Shown here: one piece after another, positions 18,112 to 27,690 of the stretch
Layout: every line of letters starts with the position of its first letter
Position numbering within the stretch: the stretch's first letter is position 1
Assembly (NCBI RefSeq): GCF_008271695.1
Contig: NZ_VKKY01000003.1
Location: 992,001-1,056,000, forward strand
Direction of reading: 5' to 3'
Source: Rufibacter hautae
GTDB lineage: Bacteria > Bacteroidota > Bacteroidia > Cytophagales > Hymenobacteraceae
DNA length: 64,000 nucleotides
Notes under the pieces: generated by a model
The model's database searches: none
What the model saw: only the letters and a program-made list of their open reading frames with translations
Told to the model about the DNA's origin: nothing
Made by a program: the position numbers and the translations under genes

Positions 18112-18626
18112 AGTTTCTCTGGGCGTTTTAGCGTTCTGTATTAAATGTTAGAATATGGTTGTAGGCGTATTAAAATGGAGTGAAATCGATACTCCCGAAA
18201 TTTATATTATATACTATGGTTAAAACCATGCCAAGAATTAATTGAATAAAATTAATAGTATAAATACGTTGATGTACTTATTTCTTTAATTTATTATAAT
18301 ATTTCAGCCTGGATTATGGGGTAGCGGCAAGACATGTGCAACAGGTGTGATTCCCAAAATGAGAATTATTGTCCCAATCTGAAAAAGCAACGGCTGAGGA
18401 TAAGCCTTCAACTGCCGATGCCAAACTTGAATTGCTTTCTTTGGGGATTGGCCCGTTAGAGCTAAGAGAAATACGTGTGGCTACGGTAAATAGCCAGGCA
18501 CCTTATCAGAGGTATTTACTTGGCTAGGTAAGTCTGAAAGCCTTTTTCAGTAGGTACTCGCTTAACAAACAAACCTGAACTAGGAGAGCATCAGGCTATT
18601 TTTGCCTTGTTTTACCCAAAACAGGG
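18112..18626. other. Gene-free gap upstream of ubiA
   Basis: No coding frame is convincing here. The part next to ubiA (18150-18305) is very AT-rich and probably holds its promoter. An imperfect hairpin (GCCTTGTTTT, ACCC centre, AAAACAGGG) at about 18604-18626 abuts the stop of the HAD gene and resembles the window's palindrome family. Confidence 0.5.
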
Positions 18627-19334
18627 TTAAACCACTTCCTGCCTTACTTTTCTGCCTTGGAGTTTCTTTGTGAGCACATCGTAAAAATTGAATTCGTTGA
18701 AGGGTTTTTTCTCTACGATGAGGTAAGGCATCCCCGCCTTTAGGGCGCACTCTCCGTCTAACTCTTCTCTGTCCCCAATAAAAAGGCAATTCTCTGGCTT
18801 TACGCCCATTTTTTGAGTGATATAGTGAAGCCCCTCCGGATTGGGTTTAAGCCGGTCTACTTCTTTATGGGTGGAGGAAACCACAAGGTCAGCGTCAAGA
18901 TCCATGGCTTTCAGTTTTTCCACGGCTTCGTAGTCAGAGTAGATCCCAATTTTGATGTTGTTTTCCCGAAGCACGCTGAAAAAGCTTTTTACCCCTGGAT
19001 ACGTACAAGAAGCCAGGTATTTCGTAGGGAACCGGAACATCCAATGGTCCACTACCTGCCTTATTCTGTCTGGCCGGAAATTTCCCTTAGCCGCGCACCA
19101 GTCATACTGGGCCTTTTCTAGGTTGCCGCACGTAGCTCCGGCCATCTTCTCTCTTTCCGCCCTGAAATGATGCAAAATCAAGACGTCTTTCATCTTCCAA
19201 GGCCGGAGGGCGTAATAACGCAGCAGCGCTAACGCCATTTTTTTGCGCAACTTTGACTGGTCATAAAGGGTGCCGTCCACGTCAAAAATGATGGTGGTAA
19301 CCTTGTTGAAATCAATCGTAGAATTATTTTGCAT
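18627..19334 (-). CDS. HAD superfamily phosphatase
   Basis: The 235-residue protein has HAD motif I TIIFDVDGTLYD (nucleophile D18, acid D20), a mostly helical cap, motif II IGIYSDYE, motif III lysine in RLKPNPEGLHY and motif IV LFIGDREELDGE. This is the beta-phosphoglucomutase/phosphoglycolate phosphatase subclass. In many bacteria a HAD domain is fused or adjacent to DPPR-synthase-like UbiA and removes the phosphate from polyprenyl-phosphoryl-phosphoribose. The same-strand position upstream of ubiA agrees with that, although 515 bases separate them. A housekeeping sugar phosphatase is the alternative. Confidence 0.82.
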   Translation of the reverse strand: MQNNSTIDFNKVTTIIFDVDGTLYDQSKLRKKMALALLRYYALRPWKMKDVLILHHFRAEREKMAGATCGNLEKAQYDWCAAKGNFRPDRIRQVVDHWMFRFPTKYLASCTYPGVKSFFSVLRENNIKIGIYSDYEAVEKLKAMDLDADLVVSSTHKEVDRLKPNPEGLHYITQKMGVKPENCLFIGDREELDGECALKAGMPYLIVEKKPFNEFNFYDVLTKKLQGRKVRQEVV

Positions 19335-19872
19335 ATTGCTTTGGCTTAATAGTCACCCTTCTTCTATTTTGTGCTCTTTTGCAAAATCCAGCCCCAAAAT
19401 TGGAATTCGCAACCAATTTCAGGAGCATTTTGAACGAAGGCACTTCAATCCTTTGAAAATCTTGGGAGATAAGGGCACATGCCCAACTGGACTCATCCAA
19501 ATAAAGAGTATTCCTACTTTATATTGAATAGTCGGACTCTGTAAATGTATATACTTTCTTGTTGGAATAATAATACCGCAATGTTAAATTTAATATTAAT
19601 AACAATAAATTAAATTTTACTGGTATTATTGTTGAGTATCTTTGACCAAGCAAAGTTCTTAATGGAATAACTTTAGAGAAATAGACTGAAGGGAAGCACA
19701 AACATTTCTACCGTTTAGAACCTCTTTATAGAAAATAAGGCTTAAAGCAATCAAGCCTAGAAGGTTGTGGAAAGCTTGCTTGGCTTATTTAAGTTCACTT
19801 ATATAAGCCTAGCAAGAAGTAGGCTTTTCATTTCATAGTTACTATTCAACCTTACAGATTAATAAATCACGT
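19335..19872. promoter_or_regulatory. Divergent promoter region
   Basis: The 538 bases between divergent HAD (minus) and GT39-like (plus) genes hold no convincing gene. A strongly AT-rich stretch at 19530-19660 is probably the promoter core for one or both directions. Confidence 0.5.
19637..19644 (+). promoter_or_regulatory. Possible Bacteroidota -7 element
   Basis: TATCTTTG matches the TAnnTTTG -7 consensus of Bacteroidota sigma-70 promoters. A TTTT sits 18 bases upstream in place of the usual TTTG. It would give a 5' leader of about 220 bases to the gene at 19873. Such short motifs occur by chance. Confidence 0.3.
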
Positions 19873-21534
19873 ATGACTCTGCCATCCCCTAGCACTCCTG
19901 TGCTTGCCCCTGTTGAGGAGCTGGTGCTTCCGTCAATGGCGCGCCGTAGTTCAACCGAGAAGTTCATTTCCTTGTTTACCTGGCTGGCCATTTCAGCCGG
20001 CATATTGGTTAGGCTGTTCCACTATTTTGATAATCGGTCATTGTGGCGCGATGAACTTTACCTGGGCATAAGCCTCATCAGGATGAATTTCTGGGAGCTG
20101 GCTACGCAGCCTTTGGCCTATGAGCAAAAGGCTCCTTTGGGTTTTCTGTGGGCTGAGCGCTTAGCGGTGGAGTTCCTGGGGAAAGGGGAGATGGCCCTGC
20201 GTTTGTTTCCGCTGCTCTGCGGAATTGCGGCCCTGTTCGCCTTTGTGCCGGTAGCGAAGTACTTCCTTAAGCCTTGGGCTGCCATGCTGGCGGTGGCTAT
20301 GCTAGCGCTGGGCTCACCGGTGGTATACCATTCCGTAGAGGCAAAACAGTACAGCACCGAGCTAATGGCCTCCGTGCTGGCCCTGCTCCTGTACGTCCGC
20401 TTTCACAAGCAGCGCAGTCTAGGGGCTTTGTTTACTTGGGGATTGGCGGGGGCGGTACTGCTCTGGTTCTCTTACTCCGTCATCTTCGTGCTGGCGGGGA
20501 TAGGCATGGCCGTGTCTCTGAAAATGTTGCGCCAGGAGGGTTGGAAAGCTCCCTTCCGGTACCTGCCCGCCTTTGGGCTGTGGGTCTGCAGCTTCGCGGT
20601 GACTTACGTCCTGTTCCTAGGCCGCTATCAGGATTCCCAGTGGCTTACGGTCTTTTTTGAGAAGTATTGCCAGGCCTATCTGCCGGTTTCCTTTTCCTTG
20701 CCCAAGTGGTTGTTCATGAAAGCCAATGAAATAGTGAAGAACCCGTTGGGGCAGACCTTCAAGTTTGCCGTGGCTTCTCCGGTTCCTTTTATCGTGGTGC
20801 GGTTTTTCCCGCTGCTGCTCCTAGGAGTGGGTATGGTCCTGTTTGCCAAAAAGAGTTTTTCCAGGTTCACGGTGCTGGCGTTCCCGCTTCTGCTCGCGCT
20901 TTTGGCCTCCTTCCTTAAACAGTACCCTTTTTATGAGCGTCTGGTACTGTTCTTGGCGCCTATGTTTATCATGTTTATCTGTTATTGTGCGCAGGAGATC
21001 CTGGCCTTCCTTTCGGGGAGAACAGCGGTAAAGGTTTTGCTTGCCACCTTGCTTTTTTCCCCGCCTCTGTACAACGCCGCCAGAGAAATCATCACCCCCG
21101 ATTACTTTCTGAACAAGGAAAAAGGACGTGAGGCGCTCCTGTTCATCAATGAGAAATTCAAGGAAGGGGATGCCGTGTACGTCTACTGGAATATGTGGCA
21201 TGTGTACGATTTCTACAAAGAAGCCTATAACCTGAAGTTCAACGCCGTAAAAGGAGAGGACCTGAAAACCGTATCGGCCAACGAAGGCGAGTATCTCCGG
21301 AACCTATCGCCTGGTTTAAGACAGATCAGGAGCCACAACCGCTTGTGGTATCTGTATGACTCCTATTTAAGGGTAAACATCGGAGGTTTTGTAGATCAGC
21401 CCGCCTGGTATTTCCACAAAGACTATAAGCCCGGACAAACCCCAAAGACTGCGTTTTCAAGCTTAGGTGAGGTAAGAGGAGAGCAGTTTACGGGTAAGGA
21501 TGCAGTAGTTCTATCTTATCAACTGGTTCCATAA
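19873..21534 (+). CDS. GT39/ArnT-type membrane glycosyltransferase (GT-C)
   Basis: A 553-residue polytopic protein with about 11 helices and a C-terminal periplasmic part of about 150 residues. RSLWRDELYLG near residue 55 has the acidic pair of the first periplasmic loop that acts as catalytic site in ArnT and PMT enzymes. QPLAYEQKAPLGFLWAERLAVEFLG and MALRLFPLLCGIAALFAFVPVAKYFL are typical of this superfamily. It should use a polyprenyl-phosphate sugar donor on the periplasmic side. GtrA and UbiA/HAD nearby could supply and flip that donor. Acceptor (lipid A, glycan or protein) is unknown. Confidence 0.8.
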   Translation: MTLPSPSTPVLAPVEELVLPSMARRSSTEKFISLFTWLAISAGILVRLFHYFDNRSLWRDELYLGISLIRMNFWELATQPLAYEQKAPLGFLWAERLAVEFLGKGEMALRLFPLLCGIAALFAFVPVAKYFLKPWAAMLAVAMLALGSPVVYHSVEAKQYSTELMASVLALLLYVRFHKQRSLGALFTWGLAGAVLLWFSYSVIFVLAGIGMAVSLKMLRQEGWKAPFRYLPAFGLWVCSFAVTYVLFLGRYQDSQWLTVFFEKYCQAYLPVSFSLPKWLFMKANEIVKNPLGQTFKFAVASPVPFIVVRFFPLLLLGVGMVLFAKKSFSRFTVLAFPLLLALLASFLKQYPFYERLVLFLAPMFIMFICYCAQEILAFLSGRTAVKVLLATLLFSPPLYNAAREIITPDYFLNKEKGREALLFINEKFKEGDAVYVYWNMWHVYDFYKEAYNLKFNAVKGEDLKTVSANEGEYLRNLSPGLRQIRSHNRLWYLYDSYLRVNIGGFVDQPAWYFHKDYKPGQTPKTAFSSLGEVRGEQFTGKDAVVLSYQLVP

Positions 21535-21632
21535 AATAAGGCATAAGCCTGTTTCAAGGCCGTTTTCCTGAAAGGCGGGCATAAACGCCTTTGGAACTTT
21601 GTAGCTTCTTAGGAAAGTTTATCTGACCCTTG

Positions 21633-21690
21633 ACAAAGCGGAAGTCCTTACATCTGGCTCTTGAACCAGGTGTAAGGACTTCTTCTTTGT
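21633..21690. terminator. Long hairpin terminator of the GT-C gene
   Basis: Near-perfect 25-base arms, the left one starting ACAAAGCGGAAGTCC and the right one ending ACTTCTTCTTTGT, enclose an 8-base loop. A T-containing stretch follows. It lies about 100 bases after the stop at 21534. Confidence 0.7.
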
Positions 21691-21890
21691 TTAAGAATAA
21701 AAGAGCAGAAACGATGAATAACCAGCACCTGAGTTTTGTATCCGATTCAGGATTTTAAAGTATCAAGCAATCATTAGCCTATCACGTCATCGGATTCAAT
21801 CCAGATAAAAAGCTTAATCGTTTTCTGCCTCTTTTCAGGAAAATGCCTCCTAATCGGTTTCTGAAATTTTATGATTGGGGTGGAATGAAG

Positions 21891-21920
21891 AGCGGCCTGT
21901 TTCAATAGGAACAGGCCGCT
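21891..21920. terminator. Hairpin at the end of the minus-strand glycan operon
   Basis: Perfect 11-base GC-rich arms (AGCGGCCTGTT and complement) flank an 8-base loop, 36 bases after the minus-strand stop at 21957. No strong T-run follows on the minus strand. Confidence 0.55.
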
Positions 21921-21956
21921 GAGTAGACTTTCTTATGCTTTCCCATTCTGGGAAGG

Positions 21957-23030
21957 TTAGATAAGATTATGCTTTAACTCTTTTGACAGGTAAACAGATT
22001 TATTCTTCGGGGCTACTTTCAGGATGAGCTTCTCATTCTTGAATTGCAGTAACCTCAGGAAATTCTTCCGTACTTTAAAGTACTTCCGGTAACCTAACAA
22101 CCTGGTCTTGTAGCCCAAAAGAAGCAGGCTGTTGATTTTGGATTCGTCTGAGGCAGGATCAAGGGCACCTTGTTTCACAATGAGGCGAAGACTCTCCTGC
22201 ACGTAGTACAAAAATCCTTTTAAGAAGCGGTAGTTGAAGTCCAGTTCAGACCGACTTCCCTGGTTCACCAGAAAATTATAGGCATCCAAAACCTCAAAAC
22301 AGGCCGAGCTTTCCTTTAGGTACCTGAGGTAATACCCCCAAGTTTGGCGCTCCTTTTTCATAAAGTGCTTAAAAGCCAGCCGTTCATCATACCAGATGTC
22401 GTAGCCCAGAAGGGCCAGGGCATAGCAGATCTCATAGTCCCCGCCCGAGCTCAGGGCCGAGGCCAGCCGATCGGTTAATAAGGGTTGGTACCCGATGCGG
22501 AAAAGGTGGTCATAGGCGGATTTCCTGAGGACACAACCGGCCCCATAAACGGTATTCTTGGCTACTTTCCCCGATTCAGGTGCCTGATGGCCGTTTGCAA
22601 AAAGCCGGACTTGCGTAGCGAAATAAGGGGGCTCTTCCTCGTAGACCAAATCGCCATAGCCACCCAAAACCCCTATTTTGGGGTTCTGCTCCATCAAATC
22701 AAACGCTAGGGTCACGTAATCTGCACTAAGCCAGTTATCATCGTCGCAGAGGAGAATGTACTCAAACTGCGCGTGCGTATAACCCAGTTCCCGGGCAAAG
22801 GTCAGGCCAGGTTTGGGTTGGTGCAGGAGGGAGAAACGGACCGGAACATCATACTTCTTCCACTCCTCGCGCACCACTGCCGAGGTATTATCTGTGGAGG
22901 CATTGTCCACAATAATGACCTCCCAAGGCACGTCTGGCCGGACCTGTTGCAGGGCTATATGGCGCAGTGTTTCTGGCAGAAGCTTTTCGCCGTTGTAAGT
23001 GCAGATGACAATTGAAACGCCGGCTTTCAT
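21957..23030 (-). CDS. Family 2 glycosyltransferase
   Basis: The 357-residue protein has a GT2 domain in its first 240 residues: GVSIVICTYNGEKLLPETL, WEVIIVDNASTDNTS and YILLCDDDNWLSADY (DxD-type metal site). ALSSGGDYEICYAL holds the acidic catalytic region. The remaining 115 residues are basic and helical. It overlaps the upstream gene by four bases (ATGA), so it is translationally coupled. It is the last gene of the wzm-wzt operon direction. Donor is unknown. Confidence 0.85.
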   Translation of the reverse strand: MKAGVSIVICTYNGEKLLPETLRHIALQQVRPDVPWEVIIVDNASTDNTSAVVREEWKKYDVPVRFSLLHQPKPGLTFARELGYTHAQFEYILLCDDDNWLSADYVTLAFDLMEQNPKIGVLGGYGDLVYEEEPPYFATQVRLFANGHQAPESGKVAKNTVYGAGCVLRKSAYDHLFRIGYQPLLTDRLASALSSGGDYEICYALALLGYDIWYDERLAFKHFMKKERQTWGYYLRYLKESSACFEVLDAYNFLVNQGSRSELDFNYRFLKGFLYYVQESLRLIVKQGALDPASDESKINSLLLLGYKTRLLGYRKYFKVRKNFLRLLQFKNEKLILKVAPKNKSVYLSKELKHNLI

Positions 23031-24010
23031 GTGATGTTGAAGGTCATTTTAAAGTAAACTTTAGCGGTGCTCCAAAGAAGCTGCGGATCAAAGTGCATGC
23101 CCCAGGCGTACCTGATCTGGGCCTTCACCCCTTCCTTGCTTTGCACCGAATGCCACACCTGGTTGGCTACTCTTATGCCGTAATGGGCATAGAATTTCTT
23201 TGACTTCTGGAGGACTTCTTTTCTGTGTTCGGGGGGCAACAAGTCCTGAATCAGCTCCATCACCTTGAGCATGTCCTGGGAGTTCTGGCCCGTCAGGAAC
23301 GTGTTGCTGGAAATGGAGGTAAGGTGTTTGCGGTAATCGGCGAGGATCTCAGGGGTATAGGCCACTAGATAATGCTTGGCAATCCTTACCCACATCTCCC
23401 AATCCTCCCCGTAGGTTAAGCCATAGAAACTACCCAGCTTTTCATAAACCTCCCGTTTCACCACCGTGGCCGCGTACTGTGAGGGATTTCTGACCGCTAC
23501 TCTGGTCAGCCAATTCTGGAGAATCCCGTCTTCAGGTGATTCCAATGTCTGGTCGTAAAGCCACCGGCCTTTTTCATCTATATACCGGAACCGGCAAAGG
23601 GCAGCTCCCGCATCTGGGAAATCCTTGAACAGGTTGCCCATTTTCTGGTAAAAGCCCGGAAGTACCCGGTCGTCTCCGTGCAAAATATGTACCAGAGTTC
23701 CGTTGGCACGGTTAATACAGGTTTCAAAGTTGCGCAGGCTCCCCACATTCTCTGGCTGCTTATAGTACTTTACTCTGCCCCGCCCAAGCCTTCGCACTAG
23801 GTTCTCCACGTCGGCATCGGTGCTGGCATCATCAATTACTTCTATCTGCATTTCCTCCGCTGGCAATGCCTGCTGCAAAACGCTCTCCAAGGTCTCAGGT
23901 AAGTAGCCCGCACAATTATAGACCGGAATCATCACAGACCACAAAGGCCGGGCCTCGTTGGTTGAGACCGGCGGAATAACAGGTGGCGATGATGGAATCC
24001 TTGTAAGCAC
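23027..24010 (-). CDS. Family 2 glycosyltransferase
   Basis: The 327-residue protein starts at GTG 24010; no in-frame ATG lies before the GT2 core. The core reads WSVMIPVYNCAGYLPETL, IEVIDDASTDADVE, LVHILHGDDRVLPGF (DD metal site) and LTYGEDWEMWVRIAKHYLVAY with the ED base. The 30-residue N-terminus is Pro-rich and may be partly untranslated. It ends in an ATGA overlap with the next transferase. It is separated from the acyltransferase upstream by 154 bases of AT-rich DNA. Confidence 0.85.
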   Translation of the reverse strand: MLTRIPSSPPVIPPVSTNEARPLWSVMIPVYNCAGYLPETLESVLQQALPAEEMQIEVIDDASTDADVENLVRRLGRGRVKYYKQPENVGSLRNFETCINRANGTLVHILHGDDRVLPGFYQKMGNLFKDFPDAGAALCRFRYIDEKGRWLYDQTLESPEDGILQNWLTRVAVRNPSQYAATVVKREVYEKLGSFYGLTYGEDWEMWVRIAKHYLVAYTPEILADYRKHLTSISSNTFLTGQNSQDMLKVMELIQDLLPPEHRKEVLQKSKKFYAHYGIRVANQVWHSVQSKEGVKAQIRYAWGMHFDPQLLWSTAKVYFKMTFNIT

Positions 24011-24164
24011 AGCTATTTTATATATACCAGTGGTGAACCAGCGTGAATTATTCTTATTTGATAATTAATTTACTAACCTCCTTTTTTGGAGCCATATTTC
24101 TTAAATTAAGCTTGAAACAGGTAGGAGGTATTTTTATACAATTAACATTAAGGTAGAAGCAGGT

Positions 24165-25307
24165 TTACCGTTTGGCACCCAAGGCAATAAGCTTGCTCCA
24201 ATTCATAAATGAAAATCTTGTTGGGTGGTCTTTTAACTGTAAAAAAGGTTTTTCAACGAACCTCCAGCTGGCGTAAGCCGCAACCAAAGTGATTGCCATT
24301 GAAAGAATGAATAAGGTGAATAGGTTGGCCTCTTTCCCGATGAATAGCATCACTAACTGCTGAATGGGCCAAGCGTACAGGTAGATTCCGTAAGAGAAGT
24401 CTCCGTGTTTGGTGAACTTCGTAAACCTGAAATGAGGGAAGTAGGCTACGTAAAAAAGCAGGTAGGTGAGCGAAAAAGGGGCAACCAGGTTAAAGCCCTT
24501 AAACCAAACGCAGGCAAGTATGAGGCTTATTATGGATAAGGCCACTAACCAATTACTTCTTGCAATCTTATGCCGGAATAAATAAACGCATGTTCCGGCC
24601 AGGAAATAAACAAAAAACCTTGGCATGTATTGGGGGGTGCTGATGAGCTTGCCGCTATAATCCTCCCAGAGAAAGAGACGCGCAGAGTCTTGCAGGGTAA
24701 GCACCACGTATGAGAGCAAAAACAACGCAATGGCCACCCATTTCTTCTTGAAGATACCTAGGTACGCAAAAATAGGCACCGCCAAGTAGCAAATGAACTC
24801 ATACTGGATGGTCCACAGAGACTCATTGATTTGATTGGGTAGGGGTGTGGTCATGAAGCACCTAATGGCAATGGGCGCTTGCATGGAGAAAAGGTTCAGG
24901 AGTAATAGCTTCTTCCTGAGCGAATGAAGGTATAGCGTGATATTGCCGGAGGGGTGGTCAATGTCAAAGGTGCCCAGAGGACCCAATATGAGCACGCTTA
25001 GAATAAACGCGACAAAAAAACCGGGGTAGATTCTGAGGATTCTTTTCTTTAAGTAAGATAGGAAAGAGGTGCTGTGTTTATAGCTATGGACAATCAGGAA
25101 TCCACTGATGATAAAGAAACCGTTTACCGCCACGCTTCCTAAATCTATTTGGTTTTTGGAGAAGATCATGAACAGCTCCGTGTCAATTCCTTTACCATAG
25201 TAGATGACAAACCAGTGGCTGAAAATCACCGTTACCGCCAGCAGAAACCTGAGTAAATCAAAGTTGTTGAACTTTAAATCCGGACCGATTAATAATCTGT
25301 TTTCCAA
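24165..25307 (-). CDS. OafA/NodX-type membrane acyltransferase (acyltransferase 3)
   Basis: The 380-residue protein has about ten helices. It opens with NNFDLLRFLLAVTVIFSHWFVIYYG, where the His in helix 1 is the conserved acyl-transfer residue of the family. SVAVNGFFIISGFLIVHSY and LKKRILRIYPGFFVAFILSV (the RxxR motif region) follow. FSYGIYLYAWPIQQLVM is the typical late motif. It transfers acetyl or another acyl group to a glycan in the membrane or periplasm. The apparent start is TTG 25307, since a stop lies just upstream and no ATG is available. Confidence 0.87.
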   Translation of the reverse strand: MENRLLIGPDLKFNNFDLLRFLLAVTVIFSHWFVIYYGKGIDTELFMIFSKNQIDLGSVAVNGFFIISGFLIVHSYKHSTSFLSYLKKRILRIYPGFFVAFILSVLILGPLGTFDIDHPSGNITLYLHSLRKKLLLLNLFSMQAPIAIRCFMTTPLPNQINESLWTIQYEFICYLAVPIFAYLGIFKKKWVAIALFLLSYVVLTLQDSARLFLWEDYSGKLISTPQYMPRFFVYFLAGTCVYLFRHKIARSNWLVALSIISLILACVWFKGFNLVAPFSLTYLLFYVAYFPHFRFTKFTKHGDFSYGIYLYAWPIQQLVMLFIGKEANLFTLFILSMAITLVAAYASWRFVEKPFLQLKDHPTRFSFMNWSKLIALGAKR

Positions 25308-25736
25308 AGTAATCTGCTCTTTTTACTGGTTCCTAAGACCTAGGGTCTTATAGATGATGCTGCAAAGTTGTAGGTGAGTTCTGGGCCTGTTTTTAGTAAA
25401 ATACAGCCAAAACATACGTTAACCCTTTGGGGTAACTTATAACTCTATTTCAGGATTGGGCTGGGTTTTTAAGGCCGTAGAGGCTAGTTGTTTTTCAGCT
25501 GATTTAAAATTACTCCTCCTTTGGGATGCTAAGTGTCCGTCTAGTCATAGCTCCGGTAACTAAGGCGAGTTTGGCGGCGCGCAGAGTCAGATGGAGTTGT
25601 GGGTGTCAAGTGGTTTTAGCTTTCTGAATGGCTTCCTTGAGGCAGTTGGTTGGTTCTCCTCAAAAAGTGCAGGATCATCACGCTTGGTATAAAATTAGCG
25701 ATGATAATTTAATTTTACCAACAAAAAATTTAAAAT
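25308..25736. other. Gene-free gap inside the minus-strand glycan locus
   Basis: These 429 bases separate the GT2 gene ending at 25737 from the acyltransferase. No coding frame or clear hairpin was found. The edge near 25690-25736 is AT-rich. The gap probably divides the locus into two transcription units. Confidence 0.5.
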
Positions 25737-26744
25737 TTAAGCTTTTTGCCTGCTGAGTTTAGCGGAGATCAATTGTTTCAGCTGTCTGAACCTTCCAAGT
25801 CTCAGTAAAAACAAGACCGCTTTGTGCCTGGGAAGCTGTTTAACCAAGGTGGAAACGATAAACCTTTCTTTGTGAAAAACGGCCTCTGCCATGGCCTCCG
25901 GCTCAAAGTTGATGTTCTGTTTGGCTAGTATCTTTTGGTTGAGGTACTGGAGTTCTTTAAGGCACTGATAAAGGCTGCTTACTTTTTGCTCTTTCAGCAA
26001 AGAAGTAAAGTCATGCTGGAAACAAGCCAGGTATTTATCAGGCAGCGTATAATCTGGTCCTGCGTAGTACCTGAAATTTCTGAGCAGCTGTTCTTTTTGC
26101 GCTTGGTCATACTCCTGCTTCTTCAGAACCTGGTGCAGGCTCTGGTCCGTGATCCGGTAGTCAAGCAAGGCCTCCGGCAGGTTGTAAATTTTATGCTTTC
26201 TGGCCAGTTGCCAAAAAAGCTCGAAGTCTTCAGAATAAGCCGCTGTGTACATGCCCACTTCTTGTACGGCAGGCTTGCGGTACAGCACGGTGGGGTGATA
26301 GATCCAGCAGACAAAATTCAGGTTATAGTAAAAGTACCGGCTGTCAAACTGATCCTGTCGCACGAAATTTCCGTTTTCAGACACAACCCGCACCAAGGAG
26401 GAAACCATTGCGCAGTCTGGGTTGGCCTGCATGTAGGCGTACTGTTTCTCCAGCCGGGTGGGGTGACAGATATCATCCGCGTCCATGCGCGCGATCAGTT
26501 CTGTGCTGGCCAGCTCAATTCCTTTGTTCAGGGTGGGGGAGATGCCCAAGTTCCGCTCATTTTGCAGAAACCTGATTCTTGGGTCATTATAGGAATGGAT
26601 GATTTCCTGGCTCTTGTCTGTGGAGCCGTCATCAATGATCAGGAACTCAAAATCCCCGAAGGTCTGGTGCAGGATGCTTTCAATCGCTTCTGCCAGAAAC
26701 CTTTCAGAATTGTAAACGGGCATTAAGACAGTGAGCGCGGGCAT
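25737..26744 (-). CDS. Family 2 glycosyltransferase
   Basis: The 335-residue GT2 protein has MPALTVLMPVYNSERFLAEAI, FEFLIIDDGSTDKSQEII, ELIARMDADDICHPTRLEKQ (DxD) and YSEDFELFWQLARKH (ED catalytic base). It resembles the WaaE/EpsE-like single-domain transferases. ATG 26744 starts directly at the GT2 core and is preferred to TTG 26762. A 27-base gap separates it from the upstream GT2 gene, so they are co-transcribed. Confidence 0.86.
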   Translation of the reverse strand: MPALTVLMPVYNSERFLAEAIESILHQTFGDFEFLIIDDGSTDKSQEIIHSYNDPRIRFLQNERNLGISPTLNKGIELASTELIARMDADDICHPTRLEKQYAYMQANPDCAMVSSLVRVVSENGNFVRQDQFDSRYFYYNLNFVCWIYHPTVLYRKPAVQEVGMYTAAYSEDFELFWQLARKHKIYNLPEALLDYRITDQSLHQVLKKQEYDQAQKEQLLRNFRYYAGPDYTLPDKYLACFQHDFTSLLKEQKVSSLYQCLKELQYLNQKILAKQNINFEPEAMAEAVFHKERFIVSTLVKQLPRHKAVLFLLRLGRFRQLKQLISAKLSRQKA

Positions 26745-26771
26745 AGTGATTTTGGTTGTCAACTCGATGCT

Positions 26772-27674
26772 TTACAGTCTGCTCAGCTTCCTGAGAAGCT
26801 TGCTGGAGAGTAAATGCAAGCGGGGAAATTTGTAGGGAAACAACGCTTTCTGCAGCAGTGAGTGGGTGGTTTTGTCTGTGATGTTTTCCTTCTGTAAGTA
26901 CTCTTGTAGCCAATCCAGGAAATATTTGCGCACCGCATGGTATTTTCCGTCGGCATGCACGCTGGAGACAATTGATTCGGGGCGTTGCCGGTACAGGTTG
27001 TTGCAGGCCGAGGAGACATACACCTTCTCGCTCAGGTAAAACTTGCTCAGGAAAGCCTGGTCTTCATACAGCCCGAACTCTTTTTTAAAAGCGTCTTCAA
27101 ACCCGCCTAATTTCTGAAAAGCCGTTTTCTCCATCATCAGGCCAGAGGGCACGGGCGCAGACCCGGTACCCAGTGGGTACAGGTGCGCCATGAGTTTAGG
27201 GGCTGCGTACACTTCGTCCTGCGGAGCGCCCACCAGAATGGTAACGTTCTCCTTTTGCGCATCGGCCCAGTCATACCAGTACACAGAGCCTTCGGCCACC
27301 ATGGCCACCTCTGGGTACTGCCGGAAAATGGCCACCTGATGCGCCAGTTTACCCGGTAACCAGACATCATCGGCGTCTAAAATGGCGATGTACTTGCCTT
27401 TGGCTTTTCCCAGCCCGAAGTTCCTGCTGGCGCTCAATCCTTTGTTTGCATGGCCTTCATGGTCATGGTAGAAAACTTTGCCGGGGTAGCGGCTGGCGAA
27501 ATCTTTGGCAATGCCGGTGCTGCGGTCTGTGGATCCATCGTCTACCAAGAGCAATTCCCAGTGGGCATACTCCTGCCGAAGCACGCTTTCAATGGCCTCG
27601 GGCAGAAAACGTTCCTCGTTCAAAAAGGCAATGATGACAGAAACCAAAGGGAAAGAAGCGGTACTCATACTCAT
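26772..27674 (-). CDS. Family 2 glycosyltransferase
   Basis: The 300-residue protein begins PLVSVIIAFLNEERFLPEAI, then has WELLLVDDGSTDRST, GKYIAILDADDVWLPGKLAHQ (DxD) and FKKEFGLYEDQAFLSKFYL (ED base). Its C-terminus is basic and may bind the membrane. It follows the deacetylase gene by 16 bases. It belongs to the tight operon block from 25737 to 33869. Confidence 0.86.
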   Translation of the reverse strand: MSMSTASFPLVSVIIAFLNEERFLPEAIESVLRQEYAHWELLLVDDGSTDRSTGIAKDFASRYPGKVFYHDHEGHANKGLSASRNFGLGKAKGKYIAILDADDVWLPGKLAHQVAIFRQYPEVAMVAEGSVYWYDWADAQKENVTILVGAPQDEVYAAPKLMAHLYPLGTGSAPVPSGLMMEKTAFQKLGGFEDAFKKEFGLYEDQAFLSKFYLSEKVYVSSACNNLYRQRPESIVSSVHADGKYHAVRKYFLDWLQEYLQKENITDKTTHSLLQKALFPYKFPRLHLLSSKLLRKLSRL

Positions 27675-27690
27675 AGATTAAAGGATGGAA

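Larger units (their letters stand above)
21535..21956. other. Convergent gap with two hairpins
   Basis: The gap separates the plus-strand GT-C gene from the end of the minus-strand glycan operon. It has no gene. It holds the hairpins at 21633 and 21891 and an imperfect palindrome at 21551-21587 (GTTTCAAGGCCGTTTTCCTG...) of the dispersed family. Confidence 0.6.
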
